From Ceratopteris richardii (taxonomy: Eukaryota > Streptophyta > Polypodiopsida > Polypodiales > Pteridaceae), in contig CM035432.1 in the NCBI GenBank assembly GCA_020310875.1, positions 91,532,018-91,596,017 of the forward strand: a DNA stretch of 64,000 nt, read 5' to 3'. A program made the translations under genes and the position numbers. The notes under the pieces were generated by a model. That model was not told where the DNA came from. It was given only the letters and a program-made list of their open reading frames with translations, and did not search any database. Shown piece by piece: positions 12,731-23,020 of the stretch. The first letter of the stretch is position 1. Each line of letters starts with the position of its first letter.

Positions 12731-13685
12731 AAACCTGCACATCGCCCTCGATGGGCCAACCTGTAGTTAAATAGGAAAGCAGTATCAAATTCTTTTGAAA
12801 AATATTTCTAGAACTATTTTTTAACTTATATGAAATATGCTCCTAAAGGTAAGTACATCTTCTGATAGTTAAGAAAAATCTTTTAAAATTATGCAAACTT
12901 GAATCATAAACGTTTTCGTTCTATGCATGAAATTGAAAACAAGTTTTAGAAAGTCCCATAGAAATCAAGCACACAGTTGTGGTACTTGCTCTTCTATTAA
13001 TCCGTTCAAAAGTAATAAATATTTTATATAAATGGTCTATCCCTCACTCCCCAGCCACTTGCCATAAGATGCTTCTAACTAATTCCTCTATAGCATAAAT
13101 CCGCCTCATAATGCCCGTATAGAATTTCAGAAGTGGTTTCGAGACCACACCTGAATCATGATAACTTTTTTTTCTTTTCTTTTCTTTTCTTTTCTTTTCT
13201 TTCTTTTTCTTTTTCTTTTTTAATTTTCTTTTTCTCATCTTGCAGTAGCCATTAATATACTGCTTGATGTTCTCATTTTTCTCTTTTCTTAATTTTTCTT
13301 CGCAACTTTTTTGTTTAAGGGGAAAGTCTTAACCCCTAATCAGAGCAGAGGTTCTAGAGGAATGCTATATTGGGAACTAGGATCTCATTAGCGACATGGG
13401 TTGGAAGTTAAGGTAGCCTACCTATATAAAATAAACTTACTTCTACTAGGAATCGCAAGTCAAGCGTTTCCTCTCCTATCCTTATGAAAGCCATAGGGTC
13501 TCTAATTCTTATCTCCTCTTCATACACATCCCTACTTCAGTTTTAAATTCATTGTTTCATAATTTTAAAAATATTCCTTTCCTATCAGAAGGATGTACAT
13601 ATCTACACATGAAATGCATCAATAAAAAATTATATTAACAACTAATAAATAAGTAAAGTTTAGAATTCTTTCACCTGATCTTTTT
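12731..13685 (-). other. 3' untranslated part of family L gypsy
   Basis: No gene. It lies between the integrase stop and the polypurine tract. It includes a (CTTTT)n tract at about 13165-13226 that accounts for the lysine-rich open frame on the minus strand. Confidence 0.5.
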
Positions 13686-14833
13686 TTATTCTGCTTCATC
13701 GTTGTCCTCCAAGAAGTCTTCGTCCAATTCGAATTTATTGCTTTCTCTTCTTCTAAATAGCTTGATTCTTTTCCCTGCAATCAAATTCTTTAGCATAGAA
13801 CCATCAAATTCACGTAATTTATATGTACCTGTTTCATAAACTAAAACAACAACGTAAGGTCCGAACCAACGTTTAGTTAGTTTTCGACGTGCATCGTATT
13901 GAGTATCAAACGTACTATCATATACAAGCACCCAGTCACCACTCTCTATTGGTTGCGGTCTTAGTCTATGTTTCTTATCAAAATATAATTTATTTTTCAA
14001 TCTAGATGTTTTTAATTTTTTTATTGCTTCTTTAAGATTTTCATTTCCTTGTTTTAATTGCTTAATTCTAAGTGCTAATAAGTCCTCTCTTGAAACATTA
14101 TCTTTCCAACCTAAATTCATCCAATTAATTACCTGAGTATGAATGGGAAATAATGGTTTCTGACAGTACATGAGTTCAGCCGGCATAAAACCAGTTGTTC
14201 TCGTGTACATCATTCTATCAGCCCAAAGAGCAAATGGGAGATATTTTGGCCATTGACCAATATCTCCATGGAAAGCTTTTGAAATAGCCTTCACTATGGA
14301 AGGATGCCCTCGTTCAATTTTACCATTTGCTTCTGGATTATAAGCAGTCGTAAGAGACAATCGAATCCATGTTGTGCAAAGAATTTTCTCGCCTCTCTCG
14401 CATCTAACTCACCTCTATCCGCTACCACTTTTTCTATATATCCAAATCTGGATAATACTTCTTCCAAAAGGAATACGCATACATTATAAGTAGTATTGGA
14501 ACGAAGCGCTCTACCTTCGACGTGGTTTGTCAAATCCTCTCGTGCAAGAACAATATATCTCATGCCATCATTGCTTTTAGGCATGGTCATAAGGTCAACT
14601 ACCCACTTGTAATGAATACAAGGTGGATAGGTCGGGTGAAGGGGATCTCTATGCTTGACAGAGGAGTGTAACTGGCACGTACTACAAGTATTCACAAGTT
14701 CTTTAACAGTTACATACATCCTCGGCCACCAGTAGCTTTCCCTAATCTTCTCATATGTAGCTACAAAGCCTTTATGACCAGCCCAAAGGCTTTCGTGCAT
14801 CTCATGCATAACTTGCACTTGAAAAACCTTCAA
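13686..14833 (-). pseudogene. family L gypsy integrase with GPY/F module
   Basis: Joins element cDNA to the chromosome. From 14833 downward: an H2C2-like zinc region (HKGFVATYEKIRESYWWPRM, then CSTCQLH), a core with VDLMTMP (first Asp), ADRGELDA (second Asp) and AYNPEANGKIERGH (Glu). The frame breaks between about 14360 and 14294. The C-terminus holds a GPY/F-type module (WVLVYDS, KRWFGPYVVV). The wording REDLTNHVEGRAL and ALWADRMMYTRTTGFMPAELM is, as I recall, closer to fungal Ty3/gypsy polyproteins than to common angiosperm ones; that is memory and needs a search. Confidence 0.85.
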
Positions 14834-14854
14834 ACCTAGTACTCTTTGAGGGTT

Positions 14855-15037
14855 TCAAACCTTTCCTCTAGCATGTCTCCAAAGATATCCATCTTTCAAG
14901 AAGAAGTTGAAAGACTTCTTCCTGATGTTCCACAATCGATTTGAAGACCAGCTTGGGGAAGGCTGAAATGAACTCAGATAGTTTCCTATATCTCGCCACT
15001 CTCCTTCATAATCACATTCTCTAAATCTCTCATACAA
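14855..15037 (-). pseudogene. linker before integrase; RNase H missing
   Basis: A short frame (FRECDYEGEWRDIGNYL, then LKDGYLWRHARG) is typical of the segment just before the integrase zinc finger. Reverse transcriptase stops at 15079, only about 40 bp away, so the whole RNase H domain (normally about 120 residues) is deleted here. I see no TDAS-like RNase H motif on either side. Confidence 0.6.
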
Positions 15038-15078
15038 ATATGTAGATGTTTCATAATTTATTAAATTAATATGATTAT

Positions 15079-16053
15079 TTAAGGCTTATTTCCTGTATAG
15101 TCAATACGTTTCAAAACAGGAGCATTGATAAGCAATTGCTTTAGACGCCTCATTGTTCTAGAATGCTCATCAGTCCAAAAGAATTTCTTTCTTTTTCTCA
15201 ATAAATCATAAAGCGGATTCGCTACATGAGCAAAGTGAGGAATCCAGATGACATAGAAAACACATGCACCTAGGAATCTCCTTACTTCACTTACATTGCG
15301 ACATCTCTCAGAAATCCTACTAATGGCATCAACTTTTGCTGGATAGGGTCTACGACCATAATGGCCACATAAATGCCCAACCATTAGCACTTCATTAACA
15401 CCAAAAGTTGATTTCTCTAGGGAGAAAGTTAGTCCAACCTCTTCAAATCTTTCAAATATCTTTTCACAATCTAAAATATGGCTGGAAACAAACTTTTTGC
15501 AACCAGATGAATCTAAACTTTCATCCTTTTCTTTTTCCACACACCCTTTTATTGGAATATCATCAATAAAAGGCATCATCACTTTTGGGATAAAGTCATG
15601 TAGGACCAGATTCATAGCATTCATCATGTGTGCCACAGAATTCGTGGCTCCTTGTGGTAAAGTACACATACGTACTAAACCCAAAGGAGTCTTCATCGTG
15701 GTCACATCTCGACTCTCAATTGCTAATTGAAACTGATCATACCCTGAATACAGGTCTCTCATTGAATAGATGGAGTGACCTGCAAATGCCTCGGCAAACT
15801 CATCTACAATGGGACCCGTTCCTACATTCCGAATAGTGACTTTATTCACAGGCTGCAAATCCTGAATAAAGTGTAGCTTCCCACTCTTTTTCGGTACTGT
15901 GAACCACCTATTAGAGTATGGTGCTGAGGATGGTTCCAAGATTCTCATGGCAATCTTCTCCTTTAACAGTCTCATTAGCTCAGGTAAATGAGCCTTTGGA
16001 ACTGGAATCAGACGAAGATTCCAAGGAATATGCGGTACTGTGAAAATAATCAT
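15079..16053 (-). pseudogene. family L gypsy reverse transcriptase
   Basis: RNA- and DNA-dependent polymerase of an LTR retrotransposon. Motifs in order: WFTVPKKSGKLHFIQDLQPVN, YSMRDLYSGYDQFQL, TPLGLVRMCTLPQGATNSV, and the catalytic MPFIDDIPIKG, where IDD replaces the usual VDD. The thumb then reads FLGACVFYVIWIPHFA and FFWTDEHSRTMRRLK. The frame of 324 codons is open from 16053, but upstream protein continues in another frame. Like the integrase, it recalls fungal-type Ty3 elements. Confidence 0.85.
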
Positions 16054-16139
16054 CGGAGCTACTAATTTTGGGTCTGCACATCCTACTCATGTGGGAACAA
16101 AGAAAAAGCTTTACCATGACGAACAATCATCTTGGTAAA

Positions 16140-16700
16140 CTACTCTTTTTCAATTTGAGAAAGAAATTCATCTCCAAATTTAATAAACTTCTTACTCTCA
16201 TCAGTAAATATGTGACCTATCTTAGATCGATCTCTAAGAATAGGATCATTTGATACTTGACGAAGTATTTCATGACTATCTTTGGGTAAGGGTTGAGCTA
16301 CAGGCTTTATTTTCTTTTCTACAGTTGTGTATTTAGTTTCTATGCTAACTTCATGTTCTAGGATAAATTCACTAATAATCTCATACTCTTGAATAGAGTT
16401 AAGAATTATCAGATTTGATTCAAAATTTTCATGAGAAACATTTTCTAGATCTTCTAATAGAGTGGAACTTTTTGATAATTCAATTATGCTCTCAATTTTC
16501 TCGTCACTTGAAATTAATCCAGTTTGTCTGAAATATTTTTCAGTTTGTTTTCTAAATGTTTTTGTAAGGTTTTCTTTAGTAATATAATGCAAACTAGTTG
16601 TAGGAGTATAAATTAGATAATTTTCAAATTTATGTTCATTGATAGGCGAGACATCAAAACAACGTCCACTATTGTCTCGCTCAATAGTGGAGTCTAACAA
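16140..16700 (-). pseudogene. family L polyprotein spacer
   Basis: A 186-codon acidic frame between protease and reverse transcriptase (HEILRQVSNDPILRDRS). No catalytic motif. Position makes it the spacer of the polyprotein. It could also hold structural sequence specific to the family. Confidence 0.45.
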
Positions 16701-16816
16701 AAATTTTGATCATAGTACGCTCCATATTCTCTTACAGCCAATGGATCATCACAAACATGACTGATCGAGTCAATGGGATTTCTTCTTAAGCTCTTTCTAT
16801 TTCTAGTATGGTTTGG

Positions 16817-17045
16817 TCAAACCATCATAACTTGCAAAGAATCCATCCCTGATTTGGATCGAATTCTTGCATATGCTGATCCGTCGTTCAGTGCTTTTGT
16901 TTCCATTCTCATTTCAGCTATAAATGGTTGTCCAAGAATCACTTCATATGAGCAATTATCTTGAACGAAGAAGTGAAACTCTTCTCGAACACTACCTATC
17001 ATAATAGGCACATTTGCACATGCACCCAACAAAAAGCCTGAGGAG
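16817..17045 (-). pseudogene. family L retropepsin, C-terminal half
   Basis: The pattern GSVREEFHFFVQD-CSYEVILGQPFI matches the second half of gypsy aspartic proteases (the flap-to-ILGQPF segment). The active-site D-S/T-G half is missing: similarity stops at about 17045, where plus-strand copia sequence begins. The element is therefore truncated mid-protease. Confidence 0.6.
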
Positions 17046-17053
17046 GCAAAAAC

Positions 17054-18734
17054 TATGCCAAAATGGTTGTTGCAGACTTTGCGTGACAACAAATTAGATG
17101 CACCTTTGTCATTTCATACTCGGTTAGGCTCTCATAGTGCCTCCTTTGCATCAGATTGCTATGCTATGGTGCATCTAGTCTCTGTGATGAGAATGAACCT
17201 GTTTCTTTTGATGAAGCACAAAATTCAGAAAATTGGATGGCTGCTATGCAATCTGAATATGATGCTATAATGAAGAATGGTACTTGGTCTTTATGTGACT
17301 TGCCTCCTGGAAAGAAAGCCATTGGTACTAAGTGGGTATACAAGCTGAAGCGTAAACCTGATGGTACAGTTGACAGGTATAAGGCTAGGCTTGTTGCAAA
17401 GGGTTATGCACAGGAAAGAGGCATTGATTTTGATGAGACCTTTGCACCCACATGTCGTATGACTACTGTTCGGAGCATCTGTGCACTTTGCAGCCCATCA
17501 TGGTTGGAATGTACATCAGTTGGATATTAAAACTGCATTTCTGAATGGTGACTTGCATGAAGAAGTGTATGTTTTTCAGCCCCGTGGTTTTGTGCAGAAA
17601 GGGCATGAAAACCAAGTGTGCAAGTTAAAGAAGGCATTATATTGTTTAAAGCAAGAACCACGTGCTTGGTATGAGAAGATACATGCCTATCTGATTGCAC
17701 ATGGTTTTGTGAACAGTCCAACTGTGAGCACCTTATATGTTAAGAGTGCTAATGATGTGCTTCTAATCATTGTTCTCTATGTTGATGACATGCTGCTCAC
17801 TGGTCCTATTGAGAAGCATATTGCTGATTTTAAGGCTGATTTGCATGCCTCATTTGAGATGTCTGATTTGGGGCATTTGCATCACTATTTGGGCATTCAG
17901 TTTATGCAAGTTGATGGTGGATTGGCTTTGTGTCAAACGAAATATATTGACACATTATTGCAGCATTTTGGCCTTGAAGAATGTAAGCCTATTGCCACTC
18001 TTATGGAGACAGGTTTACGATTGAGTCTTCATGATGCTGGAGATGCATTTGATACTGTCCTCTATCAGCAGGCTATCGGATGCCTGATTTACTTATGCAT
18101 TACTCGGCCAGATATTCAATTTTTTGTCTCACAGATGAGCAGGTTTATGCATTGCCCAGGTGTCAAGCATTGGCAGGCGGTTAAGCGCATCTTTTGCTAC
18201 TTGAGTGGTACTTCGCTACTTGGGTTGTTTTATCCCAAGGGGGGATCGCTACCGCCAGATTTGCATGCTTTTTCTGACTCAGACTGGGCTGGTTGCTATG
18301 ACACTCGTGTGTCCACTAGTGGCTTTTGCTTCATGCTTGGTAGCTCATGTATATCTTGGTTGAGCAAGAAGCAGCCTACTATGGCCACTTCTAGTTGTGA
18401 AGCTGAGTATAGGGCAGCTTTCACAGCTACTGTTGAGTGTCTGTGGCTCAGACGTCTTATGGCTGATTTGGGTGTTGGTCAGTCCTCTGCCACCACCATC
18501 TTCACTGACAGTGAGAGCCCATTGGTAGTTGCGAGGAACCCTGTGTTCCATGCTCGCACTAAGCACATTGAGGTGCATTATCATTATGTCAGGGAGAGGT
18601 TCTCTGCTAGGGAGATCAGCTTGGCATATGTGCCCAGGCAGGAGAACATTGCAAACCTTTTCACGAAGGCTCTGCTTAGGGAGAAGTTTGAAGCTTTCCG
18701 CAAAACTTTGGGCTTACTTCCTTTCGTGGAGTGA
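17054..18734 (+). pseudogene. copia reverse transcriptase-RNase H
   Basis: Reverse transcription of a copia element. The N-terminal linker (PKWLLQTLRDNKLDAPL) leads to NWMAAMQSEYDAI, GTKWVYKLKRKPDGT and YKARLVAKGYAQ, then QLDIKTAFLNGDL and the catalytic LYVDDMLL (YVDD at about 17778-17789). RNase H has SDSDWAGC, TSGFCFMLG, SCEAEYRA and TKHIEVHYHYVRE. The C-terminus ends LFTKAL-KF at 18734. There is a one-base frameshift at the TTT near 17483, just before HHGWNVHQLD, and small frame problems before 17156. The rest (417 codons) is fully open, so it is fairly young. Confidence 0.92.
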
Positions 18735-18795
18735 TTTCCATATAGCTTGGCACTTTCTTATACATGAGTGCCAGCTCCTTGTTCACCGCATCACT

Positions 18796-18808
18796 CCGAG
18801 GGGGGATT
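18796..18808 (+). promoter_or_regulatory. copia polypurine tract
   Basis: CCGAGGGGGGATT lies directly before the LTR start TGTTGATAT. It is the primer site for plus-strand synthesis. Confidence 0.7.
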
Positions 18809-19038
18809 TGTTGATATATTTAGGTAGTGATGTGTGTGAACACTCTAGGACCGTCGGGGCACTTTTTTCCCTCTTTAGGAGGTTTTTTTCCCCCCGCTTG
18901 TATATACGCCTATTGCCCTAATGGGCTACTAATCTTTGTACATTCTCTAGTAATACATTCAGTCTTGTGTGTTGTGCTCCAAGCTTCTTTTTCTTCCTTG
19001 TGCTGTTCATGTGCTTCCGCAGACGTCTAACTCCAACA
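18809..19038 (+). repeat. copia 3' LTR, 230 bp
   Basis: Starts TGTTGATATAT after the polypurine tract and ends CTCCAACA, giving TGTTG/CAACA terminal inverted repeats. The length is short but normal for copia. No 5' partner is in the window, so age cannot be estimated. Confidence 0.75.
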
Positions 19039-19039
19039 A

Positions 19040-19425
19040 ATCGTGATTTTCACATAAAAAATATGATTTTGAGCAAACATGATTTTTAGTCAAATTCACG
19101 ATTTTCCGGCCATAAACACGATTTTGTCAAACCACGATTTTGATAAAACCCGATTTTCAATCAAAATTGCAATTTTCTGATCATTCTCAAAATCGTGATT
19201 TTCACAAAGACACAATTTTCTATCAGAATCGTGTTTTTCATGATTCTCACTCAAAATCGTGTTTTTCACGATTTTCACTCAAAATCGCATTTTTCACGAT
19301 TTTCAATCAGAATTGCATTTTTTGGGGATTTCTCAGATCGCGATTCTCACTGAAAATCGTGATTTCCAAGGTTGTTCAAGATCACGATTTTCAATCAAAA
19401 TTGTGATTTTCTCATAAGATCCTGT
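19040..19425. repeat. degenerate array of CACGATTTTCA-type units
   Basis: About 380 bp made of variants of a roughly 20-bp word, AAAATCGTGATTTTCAC, on both strands. AATCG and CGATT dominate, so each unit is close to an inverted repeat. The array starts right after the copia LTR and ends a few bases before the putative transposon end at 19428. Open frames across it are composition artefacts. Confidence 0.8.
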
Positions 19426-19427
19426 TT

Positions 19428-19475
19428 CCCTATTTTGCATTAGGAAAAAAAGTGAACCCTGCATGGGCCTTGTAA
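19428..19475 (+). repeat. left terminal inverted repeat
   Basis: The core (CATTAGG, seven A, GTGAACCCTGCATGGGCCTT in two parts) matches the reverse complement of 27797-27836 with about two differences. The outermost ten bases (CCCTATTTTG against CCTAGGGGTC) match only partly. Confidence 0.65.
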
Positions 19476-20029
19476 GGATTCCTAATTTTTAGGGATTAAG
19501 CTTAATTTTGTACTTTGTTAAGGGGACAAAGTGCATTTAATAGAGCACTTTTTGGTAGGCTGAAGTAGGCTTTTTTTTAGGCTGAGCTAGGACCTTCTCT
19601 CTCTTCTGCACATAGAGAGAGAGAAAAACCACTTTCCACCTCATCAAATCCGTCCATCTTTATGAATAAAAAAATGAGTTTTCAGAAAAAGTCTCTTTTT
19701 CAGCTATTCTTTATTCAAAATGGCCCATACTTTTATGTATATGTCAGAACTTAATTTTTTTAGTCTTATTTTTATAAAAAATACTTAAAACACATACTTT
19801 TCAAAATCCCTCCAAAAGTTAAGTGCCACATCATCAAACTCGTAACTTTGGTTGCTGCAAAACATGAATTTTTGAAAAAAAACTCATTTTCCCTCTAACA
19901 TACTGAAAAAAGTCATTTTAACCTATCCACATACCAAAACACACTTTTTTTCTTGCACACAGCTATTGTACTAGCCATTCCAGCCATCTCTGTGCTTCTT
20001 CCCATTCGGTGCTGGAGTTTTGGAACATC
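19476..20029. other. left subterminal region of the transposon
   Basis: No gene. It is AT-rich with homopolymer stretches and a GAGAGAGAGAG tract near 19610. It presumably holds the promoter of the transposase-like gene, but no clear TATA box stands out. Confidence 0.4.
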
Positions 20030-22800
20030 ATGGTGCTCACATGTATTACGAACATGACACCAGCACCAGCGCGTGCTCCTCACTCAAAGAGTGTACATGT
20101 TCGTGTTCCTACAGAATTTGCACCAACAACTAGAGGTAGCAATGACATAGATTCTCAAAATGCACGACGTACAGCTGGAGAGAAGAATATTGATCTTTGG
20201 GTCCATGGTGCTTTGTATCCCTTGGATCCAATGGCTAATGTTCATCCTAGATTCCATACTATCTCCACATTTCTACAATTCCTTGGTTGCGGTGGAGATG
20301 GACTGCTAGGCTATTGCAAGGGATTGTCTAACCATTCTACATCTATAGCAAATTATTGGATGCAACAATGTCATCACAACCATTTCAAGATACACAGTTT
20401 AGAGAGTGCTATACACACTTTAGAAAGTGCTATCAAATCTTTGGATGAGCACAATATAGACACCAACAAGATGTGGAAGAAAAGGAGAGCACAATTACAA
20501 AGTTAAAAGCCAATCTTACACAACTAAAAGAGACTCCACTTGGGATGAGATTTAGGAAACGACCATTATCATCCTTTCAAGCTCTTTCAACTGGTGGTGG
20601 AGCATGGAAGCGACGTGTTTACGCACTTAGGTATGTATTTCCTTTGCTAAGTTATGTTAAAAGACTTTTAGATTGAGATTCTTATTGTGCAGGTCATTTG
20701 TTGAAGATGCGAATGCTTCCTCAACAATGGAGGATCAATTGAAGTTTCTGAATTCTTGTCTTAGCAACAAACATGTGCTTATGATTTTGGATTCACCAAT
20801 AGGAAATCACATCAAAACCCAAGTGATTAAAGATTTTGCAGGCAACTTAGAAGATATTATTAGTCCTCGTGAGGTACAGATGGTATGTGATGAAGCAAGT
20901 GTTAGTACTAGAGCGTACACTGCATTGTACAATCTTTTGAAGCAGGCTCTACAAAACAAAGGTATTTTCCAGAGCATTTTTCCATGCCCTTACAAGGTAT
21001 CTCTGAAGAAGAAGATGACCAATGAGGATGTAGCCAATACTCTTGGCAATTACCTGCATATAGAAGATGTTATGCCTGCATCCATTTATCATTCATCTAC
21101 ATCAAAGAAAGAGTTGAAAAACACATCTAAAAAGGGATTCATCTACACAAAGTACAACAACATATTTGTCAATTTGGAGAGGCTTCAAAAGGAAATGGTT
21201 AAATTTTACAAATCCACACTTCAAGGTATATCCATTGTTTTGATAATGATATTTATAGTATTTTTAATAATATAATGTTTGTTATTTGATGTAGATTGTG
21301 GTTCCAAACTCAAGTTTGTATTGAAGCTAGACGAATGTCAAATCATAAAGGGACACCATATGGAGAGACTTAGTGTGACACTCATGAACGAAGCTATGGC
21401 CCATGCTATTATTGATGATAGTGAAGAATCTACCCATCACTTTACATATAGTGTCCAATCCGAGAAAGATATATGGTGGTTAGGTGCTATTGAAGTACCT
21501 AAAGAATCCAATGATGTTCTTACATGGATTTTCAATAGGACCCCATGGATCACAGAGGTGATAACTTCTCAAATTCATGGTGCCAAAATCAATGTAGAAA
21601 GCCTTGGTGATTTTGAAGTAGAGTGGCACTTAGGTGGAGACTTAAAGACTATCAAATGCATGTTAGGGGGCAAACAAGGTGCATCTACTCTCTATCCTTG
21701 TCCATATTGCACACGAGGTTATAAACAAGCAAAGAGAAAACAAAACAACATAGATGATTTAGTTGATGACACAGATGCAACTCCATCTGTTGAATGGGAT
21801 ACACCTTTAATGAGGTGTCCCATGTTAGGTACACCTAATCGTGACATGTCAGATAAGGATTGGAATCCCATTATTCCATTCCCTTTAGTCAATGTCCACT
21901 TTTGCACCTTGCATGCCTTCATGAGAATTTTTGATAGACTATTGAAGCTCCATATAGAATACGCATTTGCCATGAAGCCAGTTGATAAATCTATTCAAGC
22001 TATAAAGAAATTGGAGGAACTTCTTAATTCAATTGGTTGTCATGGTGGAAATGTAACCCTAGTCGTTAAGAAAGTTGGAGAATCTCAAGATAGCTTGCAA
22101 CAAGTGTCAATGACAGGGAATAAAGCAAGACATTTTTTTAGAAGAGGTACTAGCACTCAAAATAATGAACGTTATGAGCTGTGGAAAGACCTATGCATGA
22201 TCACAACAGACAATGACTCTCAAGTTGATCTTTGTAATAAGAGAAAGAAAGTTTGGTCGAGCTTTGATAAGCTGGTAGGCTTAATGGGTCTGACTAGGTC
22301 TAGTGCTATTCAATGTCAAATGTTTCAAGAAACATTAGTGGAGTTCACCAAGTGTTTCATTCAATCTTGGGGAGAGAGCAATATAACACACTACATTGTA
22401 AGTGTAATCTTCTTCTACAAGTGTTCATTGCACTTACCTTTTTCCAATGTACTTAACAATTTTTAGCATATTTTGTTTGCACATGGAGCTTTTTTCATGC
22501 ATCGATATGGGTCATTAGAGATTTTTGGTACCCAAGGAATGGAAAAGTCACACCAAAGAGAGGGGTGTCTACTTCAAAAATACCCGACATGGTGGTGGCC
22601 CAATGCAATCAAACTACATGGAGGAGATGTTTAACTGGTTTTACCGCACTACATTCTCGAGAAAGTTTTTTGTGGAACGACTTAGGGATTCAAAATTGGC
22701 AAAACTTGCAAGAACGATGCAACACAACATGGCCAGCAAGAAATGGAAGTCATCGTTAGGTCCTCTTCATCATGCTCAGTGGTGTGCAAGGAGACAATGA
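20030..22800 (+). pseudogene. transposase-like protein, four exons, family not identified
   Basis: ATG at 20030 is the first plausible start. Three short introns keep the reading phase: 20631-20692, 21226-21294 and 22398-22466 (62, 69 and 69 bp, all GT-AG). Exon 1 has heptad-like SLESAIHTLESAIKSL and LKANLTQLKET (coiled coil). Exon 3 has KLDECQIIKG, HLGGDLKTIKCMLGG followed by CPYC, FCTLHAFMRIFDRLL and TGNKARHFF. Exon 4 has ILFAHGAFFMHRYGSLEIF and GMEKSH. The order of a D-containing strand, GGD-L-K, C-x2-C, an H-x3-R segment and a late E suggests a DDE-type nuclease. I recall similar unnamed proteins in cnidarians and sponges. Two one-base frameshifts are present, near 20449-20473 and 22545-22565. 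RAG1/Transib share an LGG-L-T-K...C-x2-C segment, but that likeness is weak. Confidence 0.6.
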
Positions 22801-22970
22801 GAAGGCTCAGCTTGGAAGTAAAGTGAATTCGTTATTTCCCATCATGTGGTAATACCTATGATTATTGTAATCTTGGTTTCAATGTGTTATTATTTAATAT
22901 ATAATATTCTGTATGGTTTTAAACAGGTTTTGTCCATTCTAGTGTGAACAAACAATTTTTTTAAAAACTC
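22801..22970. other. intergenic spacer between transposase-like and H3-like genes
   Basis: AT-rich spacer. It probably holds the polyadenylation region of the first gene and the upstream promoter of the second. No other signal was recognised. Confidence 0.4.
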
Positions 22971-22978
22971 TATAAATA
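22971..22978 (+). promoter_or_regulatory. TATA box of the H3-like gene
   Basis: TATAAATA in the context CTCTATAAATAGAGAG lies 43 bp before the ATG at 23021. Transcription would start only a few bases before the coding region, as in compact plant promoters. It implies that the H3-like gene has, or had, its own promoter. Confidence 0.65.
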
Positions 22979-23020
22979 GAGAGAACTCACTTCATTTCAC
23001 ACTTTTTGCAACTCAAGAGA

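Larger units (their letters stand above)
17046..19038 (+). mobile_element. 5'-truncated copia element with 3' LTR
   Basis: Contains the end of the integrase-RT linker, reverse transcriptase, RNase H, polypurine tract and 3' LTR of a Ty1/copia element. Gag, protease and integrase core are absent. Its left edge abuts the truncated gypsy protease head to head. Confidence 0.85.

Noticed and set aside
13044..13238. Lysine-rich minus-strand frame
   Set aside because: Produced by the (CTTTT)n tract.
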